Positions 44,421 to 53,754 of a stretch of 64,000 nucleotides of DNA are shown piece after piece. Position numbers and translations under genes: made by a program. Origin of the DNA: Perkinsela sp. pyNocScin1. Lineage: Eukaryota; Euglenozoa; Kinetoplastea; Prokinetoplastida; Perkinselidae. Positions within the stretch are counted from its first letter, which is position 1. Every line of letters starts with the position of its first letter. Where the stretch lies: NCBI GenBank assembly GCA_964019655.1, contig CAXHTR010000001.1:1116001-1180000 (forward strand), read 5' to 3'. The notes below the pieces were generated by a model. It was not told the origin of the DNA, did no database searches, and worked only from the letters and a program-made list of their open reading frames with translations.

Positions 44421-47201
44421 ATGGAAGGAATACTCGATGAACCCATAAAGAAAACGCCGTCAAAGATGAGCTTGTCGCAGCACTTACGCTCCGCTGAAAA
44501 AGTACCCATCAGCAAGGATGAGATAATCACAAAATATTTTGAATCCATCCCCATCAGCCTCGATCAGGGAGACGCTAAAGCTTCCGAGTCTCGGACAACA
44601 ACTGGAAGCAGTGGTGGGTCAGCTCCTACGGTACAGGCTTTAGCAACCAATGAAGTGAGCATTGCTAGCAAGTCGCGAACTGATAATGGTTCAGCACGAA
44701 GCCACCAAAAGCTTGATGACATCTGCGTGTGCGTCCGAATCAAACCTTTCCATGCGCAGACAGACAACAGGCTATTCAACAGGAAGCCACTTCTCTATGA
44801 TATCCAAGAAGAAAAAAGCAATAGGCAAGGCCACGTCTGCACTGTGAAATCTCTCAATGTTCATCTTGGCTACGAAGAACGAAAGTATAGGTTTGCCAAC
44901 ATTTTTGATGCAGATGCGTCAGACGAAGATGTCACTACGTACATCTGGCCCCTACTCCGTGGAAAACTACGCATGCACACAAATGTGAGCCTTATGTTCT
45001 ATGGACAGACAGGAACTGGTAAGACCTATACTATGGACTCTCTGTTCAAGAGCACTGTTCACAAAATTTTTGCTCAGTTTGAAGACCGACTACCTGAAGG
45101 AAAAGCGTTTCAAATTGGCTACATGCAGGTGTACTGCGACGTAGCGTATGATTTGTTATGCAACGATGCTTCTGAGAACGCGGCGGAGATAAGTCAGTTA
45201 GATTTCGGCCAGCCTCTTTCGAAAAACCAGTCTCTAGGGAAGAAAGTGCCTACGGTCTCTGTGCAATCAGCGACCGAGGCTGTGGACCTCATCGAAAACG
45301 CTCGAAAGCGCAGGGCTCGAAGAAATCATTCTCTGAACGTTCAGAGCAGCAGGAGCCACACTTTCATAGTGCTAGGCCTTCCCGTTTTCGATGAAAAACC
45401 TCTGGAAGTAACTTTCATTGATCTCGCAGGATCTGAGCGAGTGCGGCGCACAGGTTCAATTGGTCAAGCTTTCGATGAAGGTGTCAGCATAAATCGCTCA
45501 CTATCGAGCCTAGGGCGAGTTTTTACGTCCATGAAAAGCGAGAGGGCAATGATTCACGGAGGTTCAAATCCCAGCAACAAAGCTTTCTTGTACAGGGGAA
45601 GCCTCTTCACCCACTACATCTACTCCATCTCAAACTCATTCTTTATTCTGATTGCGAACATCAGCAGCGAGGCTTCTTCGGCCAGCGAAACGAAAAATAC
45701 GCTTGATTTCGCATCCATGTCGCAGAATCACTCAGTGACACCTGAGAAGCAGATGAATGATTCTGTTGCAGACGATGCGAAAATCTCGCTTGATGATCAG
45801 AGTAGTTCCAATGATAGACACTCACAGTCTAAAGATGAGGCAGAGGCTTGTCAGAATACAAAAGCCGAGCTTATCAGTATCGCGAGAGAGTTGTACGAAA
45901 AAATGGAGCGAATCTCTGCATCACGATGTGCATTTCTCTCTAAGCTCCTCGACGGTGTCCAACGGATGCGTAGGCTCTCACTGATAAGTGAACAAAATGG
46001 GATCCTCCAGAAAATTCTTGAAAATAAGGAGGAACAAATAGAACTTATGCGAAGTAAAACTGTGACAGAAGTCCGCGCGACCCACGCCTTAGCTACGCAA
46101 ACTGCGGACATAATGAGCTCCCATCCCGCTGAAATTGATCAAGAGCTGATTGAAGATGGCGCTGAAATTAGTCCTGTCTTGCAAGATAAGATACAAGAGC
46201 TAGCTGTTACTGAAGCCTCGTCGTTGAAAACAATATATGAGTCGGTCATAGACGCTGCGCCTCTATCAATCTCTGATAGCTCGATGAATACATCTTCGAA
46301 CAAAAAGCAGCTCCAAACGACGATCCATACAGAAGAATTTTCCATCATGGCTTCTCCAAGAAATGAAGAGGGAACATATTCTACAATTTCAGGCTTTTCA
46401 AATGCAATATCACATCACAGCAAACCAGTACTGGCATCAAGTGAAACCGAAGAAATTACTTCGCCAGCTGATTACGCTATTCTTGAAAAAATTAGCTTTG
46501 ATGGCTGTAGCTCAAGCAGTGTAAGTATCGCGAACTCGCTTGTGAGCGCAGCTGACGAATGTCAGCACAGTATTAAGAGCGAATCCCATGATACTGAGCT
46601 GGACGAGTTCATTCGCGATCTGTCCTCTTCAGTGCAATCACGTAGCTCCATTAGCTCTCCCTATGATCCATTTCACCAAGAGATGGACGAGCTTCTCTCG
46701 AGTGAGGGTCTTAACGATTCGCATACGTGTGAATCTATAGAATTGCATCAGACACCCGCCGATGAACATTGCAAATTAGACTGCCGCTCGGACCCACAAA
46801 CAGAGCACACGCCGATCCATGCAGAAGATGTCAAAACCGAAGAAGAATCTTCAACCTTGTCTCATGAATTTCCAGCGACAGCATACGCACCTCAAACTCC
46901 ACAAGAGAGACCTATCCAAGAGCTCTCGCCGGTTGCCCTTTCACTTACCGATCATGAGATGAAGTCAGAGATAGACTCACTTGCGAACGCGGATTACTTT
47001 TTTGAAAGGATCAGCATCCCTGATGGCCCTCTGTTTGACGCAGAAACTTTGGACACATATGATTCTATTCAAATGGTATCAATACAGTCCTTTTTCACTG
47101 CATGTGCGGCATCGATGATGCTTTTCATGTCCATTCGAAGCTTTTTATTGATGCTCGTTTATTCAGCTTACAAACATCTCTTTCTTGTGTTTGTAAGCTA
47201 G
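44421..47201 (+). CDS. Divergent kinesin with C-terminal hydrophobic anchor
   Basis: 926 residues from ATG 44421; an in-frame ATG at 44346 would add 25 residues. After a 100-residue polar extension, the motor runs from about 100 to 430: ICVCVRIKPF, P-loop GQTGTGKTYTM near 194, switch I NVQSSRSH near 306, switch II DLAGSERVRR near 333. The segment that normally reads YRdSkLTrlLqdSLgGN is here YRGSLFTHYIYSISNSFF, a strong change at the microtubule face. The middle has a short coiled coil (about 510-570), then ~300 acidic, Ser-rich residues. The last ~37 residues are strongly hydrophobic (FFTACAASMMLFMSIRSFLL), consistent with a tail anchor. Nucleotide-binding residues are intact; motility cannot be judged. 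Confidence 0.9.
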   Translation: MEGILDEPIKKTPSKMSLSQHLRSAEKVPISKDEIITKYFESIPISLDQGDAKASESRTTTGSSGGSAPTVQALATNEVSIASKSRTDNGSARSHQKLDDICVCVRIKPFHAQTDNRLFNRKPLLYDIQEEKSNRQGHVCTVKSLNVHLGYEERKYRFANIFDADASDEDVTTYIWPLLRGKLRMHTNVSLMFYGQTGTGKTYTMDSLFKSTVHKIFAQFEDRLPEGKAFQIGYMQVYCDVAYDLLCNDASENAAEISQLDFGQPLSKNQSLGKKVPTVSVQSATEAVDLIENARKRRARRNHSLNVQSSRSHTFIVLGLPVFDEKPLEVTFIDLAGSERVRRTGSIGQAFDEGVSINRSLSSLGRVFTSMKSERAMIHGGSNPSNKAFLYRGSLFTHYIYSISNSFFILIANISSEASSASETKNTLDFASMSQNHSVTPEKQMNDSVADDAKISLDDQSSSNDRHSQSKDEAEACQNTKAELISIARELYEKMERISASRCAFLSKLLDGVQRMRRLSLISEQNGILQKILENKEEQIELMRSKTVTEVRATHALATQTADIMSSHPAEIDQELIEDGAEISPVLQDKIQELAVTEASSLKTIYESVIDAAPLSISDSSMNTSSNKKQLQTTIHTEEFSIMASPRNEEGTYSTISGFSNAISHHSKPVLASSETEEITSPADYAILEKISFDGCSSSSVSIANSLVSAADECQHSIKSESHDTELDEFIRDLSSSVQSRSSISSPYDPFHQEMDELLSSEGLNDSHTCESIELHQTPADEHCKLDCRSDPQTEHTPIHAEDVKTEEESSTLSHEFPATAYAPQTPQERPIQELSPVALSLTDHEMKSEIDSLANADYFFERISIPDGPLFDAETLDTYDSIQMVSIQSFFTACAASMMLFMSIRSFLLMLVYSAYKHLFLVFVS

Positions 47202-47299
47202 ACTTTGGGGCACATAGTTGTGTAAAGTCCACTCAATTGTACCTCGTTATCCTGATGATCTACCAATTTTTTCTTGAATAGATTACTTGTTGAATTCGG

Positions 47300-48832
47300 A
47301 TGTCCGTGAGCTTTTCGACGGTCATTCAAAAACTACGACCGCAGGCGAACGCAGTCACCAGCAAAACACTAGACGCGTACCTCGGAAAGATCCCAGAGAC
47401 CATCGTCTCTCGCTTGTCTAACGGCGTCTTCGTCGCGAGCGAAAGCTTCAAGGGCCTCAGCAAGAACTTTCCTGCGCACACAGAGTTTGCGACCATTGGT
47501 GTTTCCATTCAGGCTGGTTCTGCGTACGAGGAACGCGAGAAGAATGGCTGCGCTGCCCTCCTACAGAAATGCAGCGTAAACGCAACACACAAGTTCAAAA
47601 ATTCGCAGAGCCTCACTGCAAAGATGGACCAACTCGGCGGGCATTTTCACGCGGAAACGAAGCGCGATCGGACGAACTTTTACTTCAAGTGCCACAAGAA
47701 TGATATTCGGTCCACTGTCGGGCTTCTTGCTGAAATGATTCGTAGCCCGCTCATCAACGCAGAGACCATCAATAAGGTCCGCAAAATGCAGCTTGTTGAG
47801 CTCAAGGATGTCGAAGAAGACACTGAGCTTGTCATGATGGACAATCTCCATGTTGCCGCATTTGACTCCACTGCGCGCGGCTACGGCGCCAACCCGAAGG
47901 GAACTGCTGAAGCCGTGCAGAACGCCACGGAGGACGATATCCGCTCGTACCTCGCGAACAACTGGACCGCGGGTCGCATCGCTCTCATCGGATGCGGCGC
48001 TGTCGACCACGGCGAGCTGGAGGCGGTCGCTAAGGAGCATTTTGGGGACATGAACGGAGCCATCCAGCCAACGCACACAAAGTCACAAGGCTTCGACAGA
48101 GCAGGACTCGCCCCGAAGATGGACTCCCGCTTCGTCGGTGGAGACATCAAGCTGTGGAACCTTCGCATGAAGGTCAGCCACTTCGCGTGGGCCTTTGAGA
48201 CCTGCGGCGCTGACTGCGGTGACGTTGTTCCCTTGTCGCTTCTCACGCACATTCACGGCCCGTACCACCGCCAGCAGCACGACCTCGTGCACCACAGCTT
48301 CCAGATCGCGTACAAGTGCTTCACGGCCATGGACCATGCGACCCCGACGAATACGCATTTCCCTGAAAAGGGCATCGAGTGCGTTCACCCATTCTTCAAC
48401 TGCTATGAAGACGTCGGGCTCCTCGGCAAGGCAATCACTGGCCGTGTTGCCCCGACCGGTCCCGGCAGCGCCATGAACTTCTACGACTACATCCAGCTGA
48501 CCATGATGGAGTTCACTCGCTTATCGCAGAAGTCGGTCCACCAGAGCGAGCTCGACGCCGCGAAGGTCATGTACAAGAGCCAGCTCCTGATGGGCCACGA
48601 CGGTGCGACCAATAGCTTCGAAGATATCGCCAACCAGCTCTTCTACCGCGGCCGCCGGGTGCCAATTCACGAGATGTTCGCCCGCATCGATGACATCACG
48701 CCGACGAACATGATGGAGGTCATGCAGCACTACTGGTACTCACGCAGACCCGTGCTCTCGTACAGCGGCTATGTGTATATGACGCCTGCGTATGACATCG
48801 CCGTGCACTGGACGTACAGATATCTCTACTAA
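47300..48832 (+). CDS. M16-family mitochondrial protein (complex III core / MPP-alpha-like), zinc site absent
   Basis: 510 residues. The family layout is present: LSNGVFVASE, then FATIGVSIQAGSAYEE, the RDRTNFYFKCHKNDI strand, and two homologous halves with a glycine-rich loop-like segment (GRVAPTGPGSAMNF). Where active M16 peptidases have HxxEH, this protein has NGCAALLQKC, so zinc ligands are missing and it should be a non-catalytic subunit: either MPP-alpha or a core protein of the cytochrome bc1 complex. The end (VHWTYRYLY) is aromatic and short, as in kinetoplastid members. Codons are C/G-rich, suggesting high expression. A clear pyrimidine tract ending in TAG lies about 28 bp before the ATG. 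Confidence 0.88.
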   Translation: MSVSFSTVIQKLRPQANAVTSKTLDAYLGKIPETIVSRLSNGVFVASESFKGLSKNFPAHTEFATIGVSIQAGSAYEEREKNGCAALLQKCSVNATHKFKNSQSLTAKMDQLGGHFHAETKRDRTNFYFKCHKNDIRSTVGLLAEMIRSPLINAETINKVRKMQLVELKDVEEDTELVMMDNLHVAAFDSTARGYGANPKGTAEAVQNATEDDIRSYLANNWTAGRIALIGCGAVDHGELEAVAKEHFGDMNGAIQPTHTKSQGFDRAGLAPKMDSRFVGGDIKLWNLRMKVSHFAWAFETCGADCGDVVPLSLLTHIHGPYHRQQHDLVHHSFQIAYKCFTAMDHATPTNTHFPEKGIECVHPFFNCYEDVGLLGKAITGRVAPTGPGSAMNFYDYIQLTMMEFTRLSQKSVHQSELDAAKVMYKSQLLMGHDGATNSFEDIANQLFYRGRRVPIHEMFARIDDITPTNMMEVMQHYWYSRRPVLSYSGYVYMTPAYDIAVHWTYRYLY

Positions 48833-48903
48833 AGCGAATATTGATGCGAAAAGATGTTATCAAAAAAAATTCATTTGACCTTGATCGAATCTTAAGGCTA
48901 CAA

Positions 48904-48922
48904 TCTTTCTCTTTTTCGCTAG
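48904..48922 (+). promoter_or_regulatory. Probable trans-splice acceptor (pyrimidine tract + AG)
   Basis: A tract of 17 bases, nearly all pyrimidines, followed directly by AG, 42 bp before ATG 48964. It is the best acceptor-like site in the window and decides the start of the next gene: the earlier in-frame ATG (48844) lies upstream of it, in A+T-rich non-coding-looking DNA. Confidence 0.6.
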
Positions 48923-48963
48923 AATTCTATGCTGAAAACCTAGTACAGCTTCGAATTAACCGA

Positions 48964-51945
48964 ATGGTACAAAGCGCCAAAATCGAAGAAAATCACCGTG
49001 CAGCGCTTTCGACCGAGTGGCTATTCGACCATGAGCCCTACTTCTACTACGCGCTCCTCAACGTCCCTGTTACAGCGGCCCCTACGCTCGTCACTAAGGG
49101 ATTTCGGAAACAATCTCGCCTGTACCACAGCGATCGGCATAGCGGCGTGCAGAAGGACGCCGACTTTGACGGCGCAATGCACGCGATAGAAAACGCCTTG
49201 CGCGTACGCTTCCAGCAAATCAATGAGGCGTACAAGACCCTGCAGGATACCACGGGACAGCGCGTGCTCTACGATGCGGTGTGCGCGCACCGGGTCGAAC
49301 AGAAACGCCGATTTCCTGCAGCTGTGCAATCGCAGACCATTCAAGAGGAAATGCGCTTTCTCGAAAGCAGGAACCTCTCGCAAGTTCGATCGGCGTCTGT
49401 CAGGGGCGAGATGCTCCGCACGCTTTTGCAGGAGACCTTTGCCCGGCATGAGATACTCGCGTATCGCGACGCGATGCATGCACCGACAAAAGTGCGCATG
49501 CAGATCGAGAAGATCTTTTCAGTGAAGTCTATTGGGCGCAGTATGGTCGCGCTTCCTGAGTACCTTGCCTACGCTATGCTCTCGAATGGCCATGCCAGTA
49601 GGGCACAAGCTGCGCATTGCATCGAAAAAGGCACAGAAAATTTGTTCAAAGCGCTGTTCTCACTATACGCCCTCGACGTCTCATCAACATTCCGCTTGCA
49701 CGACTCGTGCGCATCTGCATACCGATGTCAGGTTAGATCTGGCTCGAGAAGAGCACCGACACTGCTCTCCGAGAAAGCGACTTCGAGAAGTCCTGCTTGT
49801 CGAGAGTTCCAGAGTGACTTTCGGATAAAAATAGACCGAGCGTCGAGCGATAAGACCAGAAAAGTTGCCCTGACCATTCACCCAACTGCCGGTAGCATAC
49901 ATAGTTCGACTGATGGAGCAAAGCCACGGAAGCAGCCGAGAATGCTACAGCTCGCGTACTCTTGGGTATCCCACCCTATCAAGTCGCTCGGACTTTCACA
50001 GTCGCTGGCGCTTCTGCTCAGCCCCGTCACGAATTCGCTGCAACGCGTGGGCGCAGATGGGACCGCTGCGAGTATGCTCTCCATTCTATGGAAAATAAAA
50101 CTTTTTTCTGTCCGAAAGAAGCAATTTGGCTCAAAGCTGCAGTGGCATGCATCTCTTGACTTTGACTCGATCAAGCGATCTACCACAGACTGCGTACAGC
50201 TTGGCTTCATACACATGCCGCAAATTATTAGGTTTCTCTGGCAGCGTCTCGACCAAGCACTGCATTTTCATCTCTGCAACTGTGGCTCGCCCTCTACGCC
50301 CATCACCCGGAGTAGTGGGTTCTTCACTGGAGCGCTGAGCTATGGTTCAGTCGTGCTTGCCGGTGGCAGTTTGACAACAAACTTTGCCCCTGTGCTCTCT
50401 CGCCTTATGAGCGGCAGCATTCCCTTTGCGCATTTTGACCCCAGCTACATTCCCACGTGTATACAAAAGTTTCTCGCTCGTTTTGGCACGTCGACTAGGC
50501 TTTGCTGCGGAAGCGAGAACTTTTTTCCCGCGCATGATGCGGACCTTGCTTCTGAAGATGAAGAAGTCCTGTCATGCGACGAAAGAATGGCTGAGATGTC
50601 GACTTCTTTCCATCCGACATCGTGCCGCTTTGACACAGCCCCACCTATGCAGTACCTTCGGGGTGACTGTGCGCTTCCTCCACGACTGCGCCTGAATACA
50701 CGCGCTGCACCAACGGAATGCTCGCAGTTCGCATCGAGGCGTTTCTTCGGCTATGGTGATTACTATGCACCAGCATACCGTCACGCAGACGATGCCAATG
50801 CGAACGAGTGCCTTGAGCATGCGCATACAGCGCTTCGATCTTCACTATCCGCTCGCTACAGCGCCATGTGCAGCCTCCCGAAGGGCGATGTCGAGTTTTC
50901 GCAAGACTACATGCTCCACCGGTGGTTTGCCTTCTGGGACGTCGGCGTTGGCTTTCGGCTCTCACTGCCGGTGGTGTCGGTACTCGCAATGCTCGTCGTG
51001 GAAGCGTGGAAAATAAATTCATCTGATGCTGGTAGCGAGGTTACCAGTGCACACCAAGATGGCGACAGCCTCCTACACTGGATAGTCAGCCGCTCAATGC
51101 AATCAATAGCGTCACTGCTCATGCTCTTCGAAGTGAAGCTTCTCGTACGACGCAGGGACCCAGGGGACACACCAGACAAAGATCGGCAAGCCATTGAAAT
51201 ACTGATGCTGGCCTCTGTTAAATCCATCGGTACGTCAGCGCTTCTCCCAGAAGTTGGAGCTGCGTGCTGTAAAAGTTTCGCTCAGTACGCTCTCGCGCCA
51301 CTCGTGGCCGTTCACAGCCTGTGCTGTTGCGTCGGTCCAATTTTCATCTCCGCCATCAACGCTGTGCGGTGCCTTCGGTACTTGCAGAAGCACAAGGAAT
51401 CAATCCTACAGCACCGCGCATTTGCGATGGACCAGCAGCGAATCCTCTTTGACTCTGTCGGCGAGTCTGCTCTGCGTCGGGAAGCGTCGCTGGTGCTGCC
51501 GGGCACTGAGCCCGAGGCGTGCGGTGGGCTCATTATACGGCGGGCTGTCTATCGTGTTCGACCACGAAATGTTCTGCTGAAAATAGCTCTCGACCGCGCG
51601 GAAAGCCATAGAAAGGTAATGCACAAGCGGGGACTCACACACGCTTCGATGGACACGCTTCCACCGCTGTCCCTCGACGTGACGTCGGTTCTCCAGAGCC
51701 TGGTGGAAAAGTCGAGGCTTGTCATTCACACGCACGTGTACGCCGACGGCGAGCCTATCCTCCGCCGCCATCTGTTTCAGATAGTCCCAGGGTTCTACGA
51801 CATCGAACCGACAGGCGCGGAGCAGAAGGAGCTGGTGATTGACTACCTGTTCCTCGGCAAAAGGCACTGCTACGTGTACATTGATGGGCCGTCTGCTGAG
51901 ATGGAGGATATGATTTGCATACCGCAAGAAAGTCATCGGAGGTAA
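48964..51945 (+). CDS. DNAJC11-like J-domain protein with C-terminal DUF3395
   Basis: 993 residues from ATG 48964. The J domain covers about residues 20-95: YFYYALLNVPV, helix III FQQINEAYKTLQDTTGQRVLYD, but the catalytic HPD reads HSD (YHSDRHSG). The C-terminal ~150 residues match DUF3395: CGGLIIRRAVYRV, LDVTSVLQSLVEKSRLVIH, QIVPGFYDIEPTGAEQKELV and DYLFLGKRHCYVYIDGP. This J-plus-DUF3395 order defines DNAJC11, an outer-mitochondrial-membrane protein tied to MICOS/SAM. The middle ~600 residues are long and diverged, with a few hydrophobic stretches (LSLPVVSVLAMLVVEAW, VHSLCCCVGPIFISAI). The Pro-to-Ser change suggests weak or no Hsp70 stimulation. Family function is cristae organisation; here it is inferred. 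Confidence 0.82.
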   Translation: MVQSAKIEENHRAALSTEWLFDHEPYFYYALLNVPVTAAPTLVTKGFRKQSRLYHSDRHSGVQKDADFDGAMHAIENALRVRFQQINEAYKTLQDTTGQRVLYDAVCAHRVEQKRRFPAAVQSQTIQEEMRFLESRNLSQVRSASVRGEMLRTLLQETFARHEILAYRDAMHAPTKVRMQIEKIFSVKSIGRSMVALPEYLAYAMLSNGHASRAQAAHCIEKGTENLFKALFSLYALDVSSTFRLHDSCASAYRCQVRSGSRRAPTLLSEKATSRSPACREFQSDFRIKIDRASSDKTRKVALTIHPTAGSIHSSTDGAKPRKQPRMLQLAYSWVSHPIKSLGLSQSLALLLSPVTNSLQRVGADGTAASMLSILWKIKLFSVRKKQFGSKLQWHASLDFDSIKRSTTDCVQLGFIHMPQIIRFLWQRLDQALHFHLCNCGSPSTPITRSSGFFTGALSYGSVVLAGGSLTTNFAPVLSRLMSGSIPFAHFDPSYIPTCIQKFLARFGTSTRLCCGSENFFPAHDADLASEDEEVLSCDERMAEMSTSFHPTSCRFDTAPPMQYLRGDCALPPRLRLNTRAAPTECSQFASRRFFGYGDYYAPAYRHADDANANECLEHAHTALRSSLSARYSAMCSLPKGDVEFSQDYMLHRWFAFWDVGVGFRLSLPVVSVLAMLVVEAWKINSSDAGSEVTSAHQDGDSLLHWIVSRSMQSIASLLMLFEVKLLVRRRDPGDTPDKDRQAIEILMLASVKSIGTSALLPEVGAACCKSFAQYALAPLVAVHSLCCCVGPIFISAINAVRCLRYLQKHKESILQHRAFAMDQQRILFDSVGESALRREASLVLPGTEPEACGGLIIRRAVYRVRPRNVLLKIALDRAESHRKVMHKRGLTHASMDTLPPLSLDVTSVLQSLVEKSRLVIHTHVYADGEPILRRHLFQIVPGFYDIEPTGAEQKELVIDYLFLGKRHCYVYIDGPSAEMEDMICIPQESHRR

Positions 51946-52159
51946 AGGTGCTTAGAGTTCACTGGTTAGTTTCAATCACATACCAATGGGCTCACGTCAA
52001 ATAAAATGAAAAGTTGCAGTCGGGGTCTTTGCTGCGTCTTATGCAATCAGTCGCCCGTTGGCTTTTAGTAATAGAACCTAGCGAATCGACATCAACATAG
52101 AATTGAGCATACCGATTTTCTGATTTTTTTTCTAATTGTTTTAGCACGAATGCCCGAAA

Positions 52160-52606
52160 ATGCGAAGCTGTGATTTTACAGAAGACGTTGCTGTGCAGGC
52201 GCTCATTCTCAACCACCTGCGTGATCTCGGCTACGTGCACATTGTCCGCGAGTGTCTCAAGTCCTTCTCGCCGCGAGCGGCCGACCTGTCGCGGGACTTG
52301 GATGTTTCCTTGCCAAGCTTGTGCGATAAAAAGTTCCTATGGTGGTCATTCGACGGCTCCACCGAATGTCATCAAATGAAGTACCGCATGGACGAGCACG
52401 GGCAAAAGCTGTACTATAAATTTTACCATATGCCCAGAGTGGTGAACCCGTGGCGGACGAAGGCGATGCTGGCCCTACTTAATGAGAAGAAGATCCCGCT
52501 CAAAGGGGACTCCGAACCGGTGAAGAAGATGATCAAGCGACAGAACGAATTCTTGCAGCGCCATGGTAAAGGTGCTGATAAAGAGGATAGTTCCCCGAAG
52601 GAATGA
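52160..52606 (+). CDS. Small LisH-like protein
   Basis: 148 residues. Near the N-terminus, VAVQALILNHLRDLGYVHIV followed by RECLKSF resembles the LisH dimerisation helix pair (LxxLIxxYLxxxGYxxxA). The centre is aromatic (KKFLWWSFDG, KLYYKFYHMPRV) and the tail is basic then acidic. No enzyme motif is seen. A seven-codon upstream ORF begins at 52150 and overlaps the start region. It lies between DNAJC11 and the LRR genes. The LisH call is by eye. Confidence 0.6.
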   Translation: MRSCDFTEDVAVQALILNHLRDLGYVHIVRECLKSFSPRAADLSRDLDVSLPSLCDKKFLWWSFDGSTECHQMKYRMDEHGQKLYYKFYHMPRVVNPWRTKAMLALLNEKKIPLKGDSEPVKKMIKRQNEFLQRHGKGADKEDSSPKE

Positions 52607-52841
52607 ATGTTCTAAAACTCTGTGTAGATATGACACTTAACTCTGTCGCGCCGGTAAAAATATTGTGACCCGTCTTCTGCGCAAGCCGATGAGTATTAAG
52701 ATAGAAAAATCGTACTCTTTGCAGACCACTTTGAGGGCAAAGTTGTGTTTTCGTTTCAGATGTCAAAAGTCATAAATCTGATAGCATTTCCAAAAATACC
52801 TCGGCCCATCTTTCCTATGCTCCTTTCGAGTTCTATATTTA

Positions 52842-53669
52842 ATGCTCAGCCTCGTCCTCACTGTCTTCATGCTCGATCGCGACTTAGGCCGCGTCAATAC
52901 GGATGAACTGGACCAGCAAACGCGCATGGAGCTCTGCATAGCGGACGTCAAAGGTGCGAGCAAAGAGCGCATTCTATCGAATGAAGGGTCGGTGTGCATC
53001 CCGGCCGATGGCTTCGTCGAGGCGTGTCAGTGGCTTGGCATTTACTGCGACGAAGACGGCAGCGTTCGAAAAATTTCTTGGATGTGGATGGAGCTCGGTG
53101 GGACCATCCAGCTTGACTACCTGCCCGAGACGCTCCAATCATGGGAGTCCCTCGAGAGTCTGCTCGAGGGAACGCTTGAGACAGAGCGTCTCCCGAGGGA
53201 CATGCACATGCTCGACTTGCACAAGAACAAGCTCACGGGGAAAGTCGACTTCACGGCTCTTCCCGATGTGATGCTGACCATGGACATCTCATTGAATCGC
53301 TTCAGCGGGTGCGTCGACCTCAACGCGCTCCCACCGCGCATGAGCAACTTGGACATCTCCCATAATAAATTTCACGGGAGCGTCGTGATCACCAGCCTGC
53401 CTTACCAGCTCACCTCGTTGAGCATGGAGCAGAACGGCTTTTCGGGGGAGCTTCGCATCGACGTGGCTGCGCCAGCGCTCGTGAGCATGGACTTCTCGGA
53501 CAACGAGTTTCAGGGGGACCTTGACCTGTGCTCGTTGACCGGCAATACGCGAAGCATTTACGTGAACAACAACAATCTATCTGGCACAGTCAAAGTGCCT
53601 GAAGGACATCGATTTGATGTGCAGATGATGGGGAATTCACAGGGCGGGCCCCTATTCGTGCAAAGCTAA
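52842..53669 (+). CDS. LRR protein, family member F (long repeat array)
   Basis: 275 residues. Hydrophobic start (MLSLVLTVFMLDRDL), cap EACQWLGIYC then VRKISW, then about seven LRRs of 21-23 residues: RLPRDMHMLDLHKNKLTG, ALPDVMLTMDISLNRFSG, ALPPRMSNLDISHNKFHG, SLPYQLTSLSMEQNGFSG and so on, with IDVAAPALVSMDFSDNEFQG near the end. The tail lacks D-x-R-I. It shares the long-array form with member C on the minus strand. LRR spacing and the N-x-x-S-G ends are the regular plant-like type. Located 235 bp after the LisH-like gene. Confidence 0.9.
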   Translation: MLSLVLTVFMLDRDLGRVNTDELDQQTRMELCIADVKGASKERILSNEGSVCIPADGFVEACQWLGIYCDEDGSVRKISWMWMELGGTIQLDYLPETLQSWESLESLLEGTLETERLPRDMHMLDLHKNKLTGKVDFTALPDVMLTMDISLNRFSGCVDLNALPPRMSNLDISHNKFHGSVVITSLPYQLTSLSMEQNGFSGELRIDVAAPALVSMDFSDNEFQGDLDLCSLTGNTRSIYVNNNNLSGTVKVPEGHRFDVQMMGNSQGGPLFVQS

Positions 53670-53754
53670 GGATTATAATCTTTGAGTGAAGGGCCCCAAT
53701 CACTACGTTGATTAAAGTTTACCCTTCTTATAGTTTCCATTCTTCATATTTTGT

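Noticed and set aside
45563-45580. GGTTCAAATCC tRNA-like motif
   Set aside because: It lies inside the kinesin coding region and codes for a normal motor segment.
48844-48963. Longer N-terminus of the DNAJC11-like protein
   Set aside because: It starts 12 bases after the preceding stop, is A+T-rich, and lies upstream of a strong acceptor site at 48904-48922.
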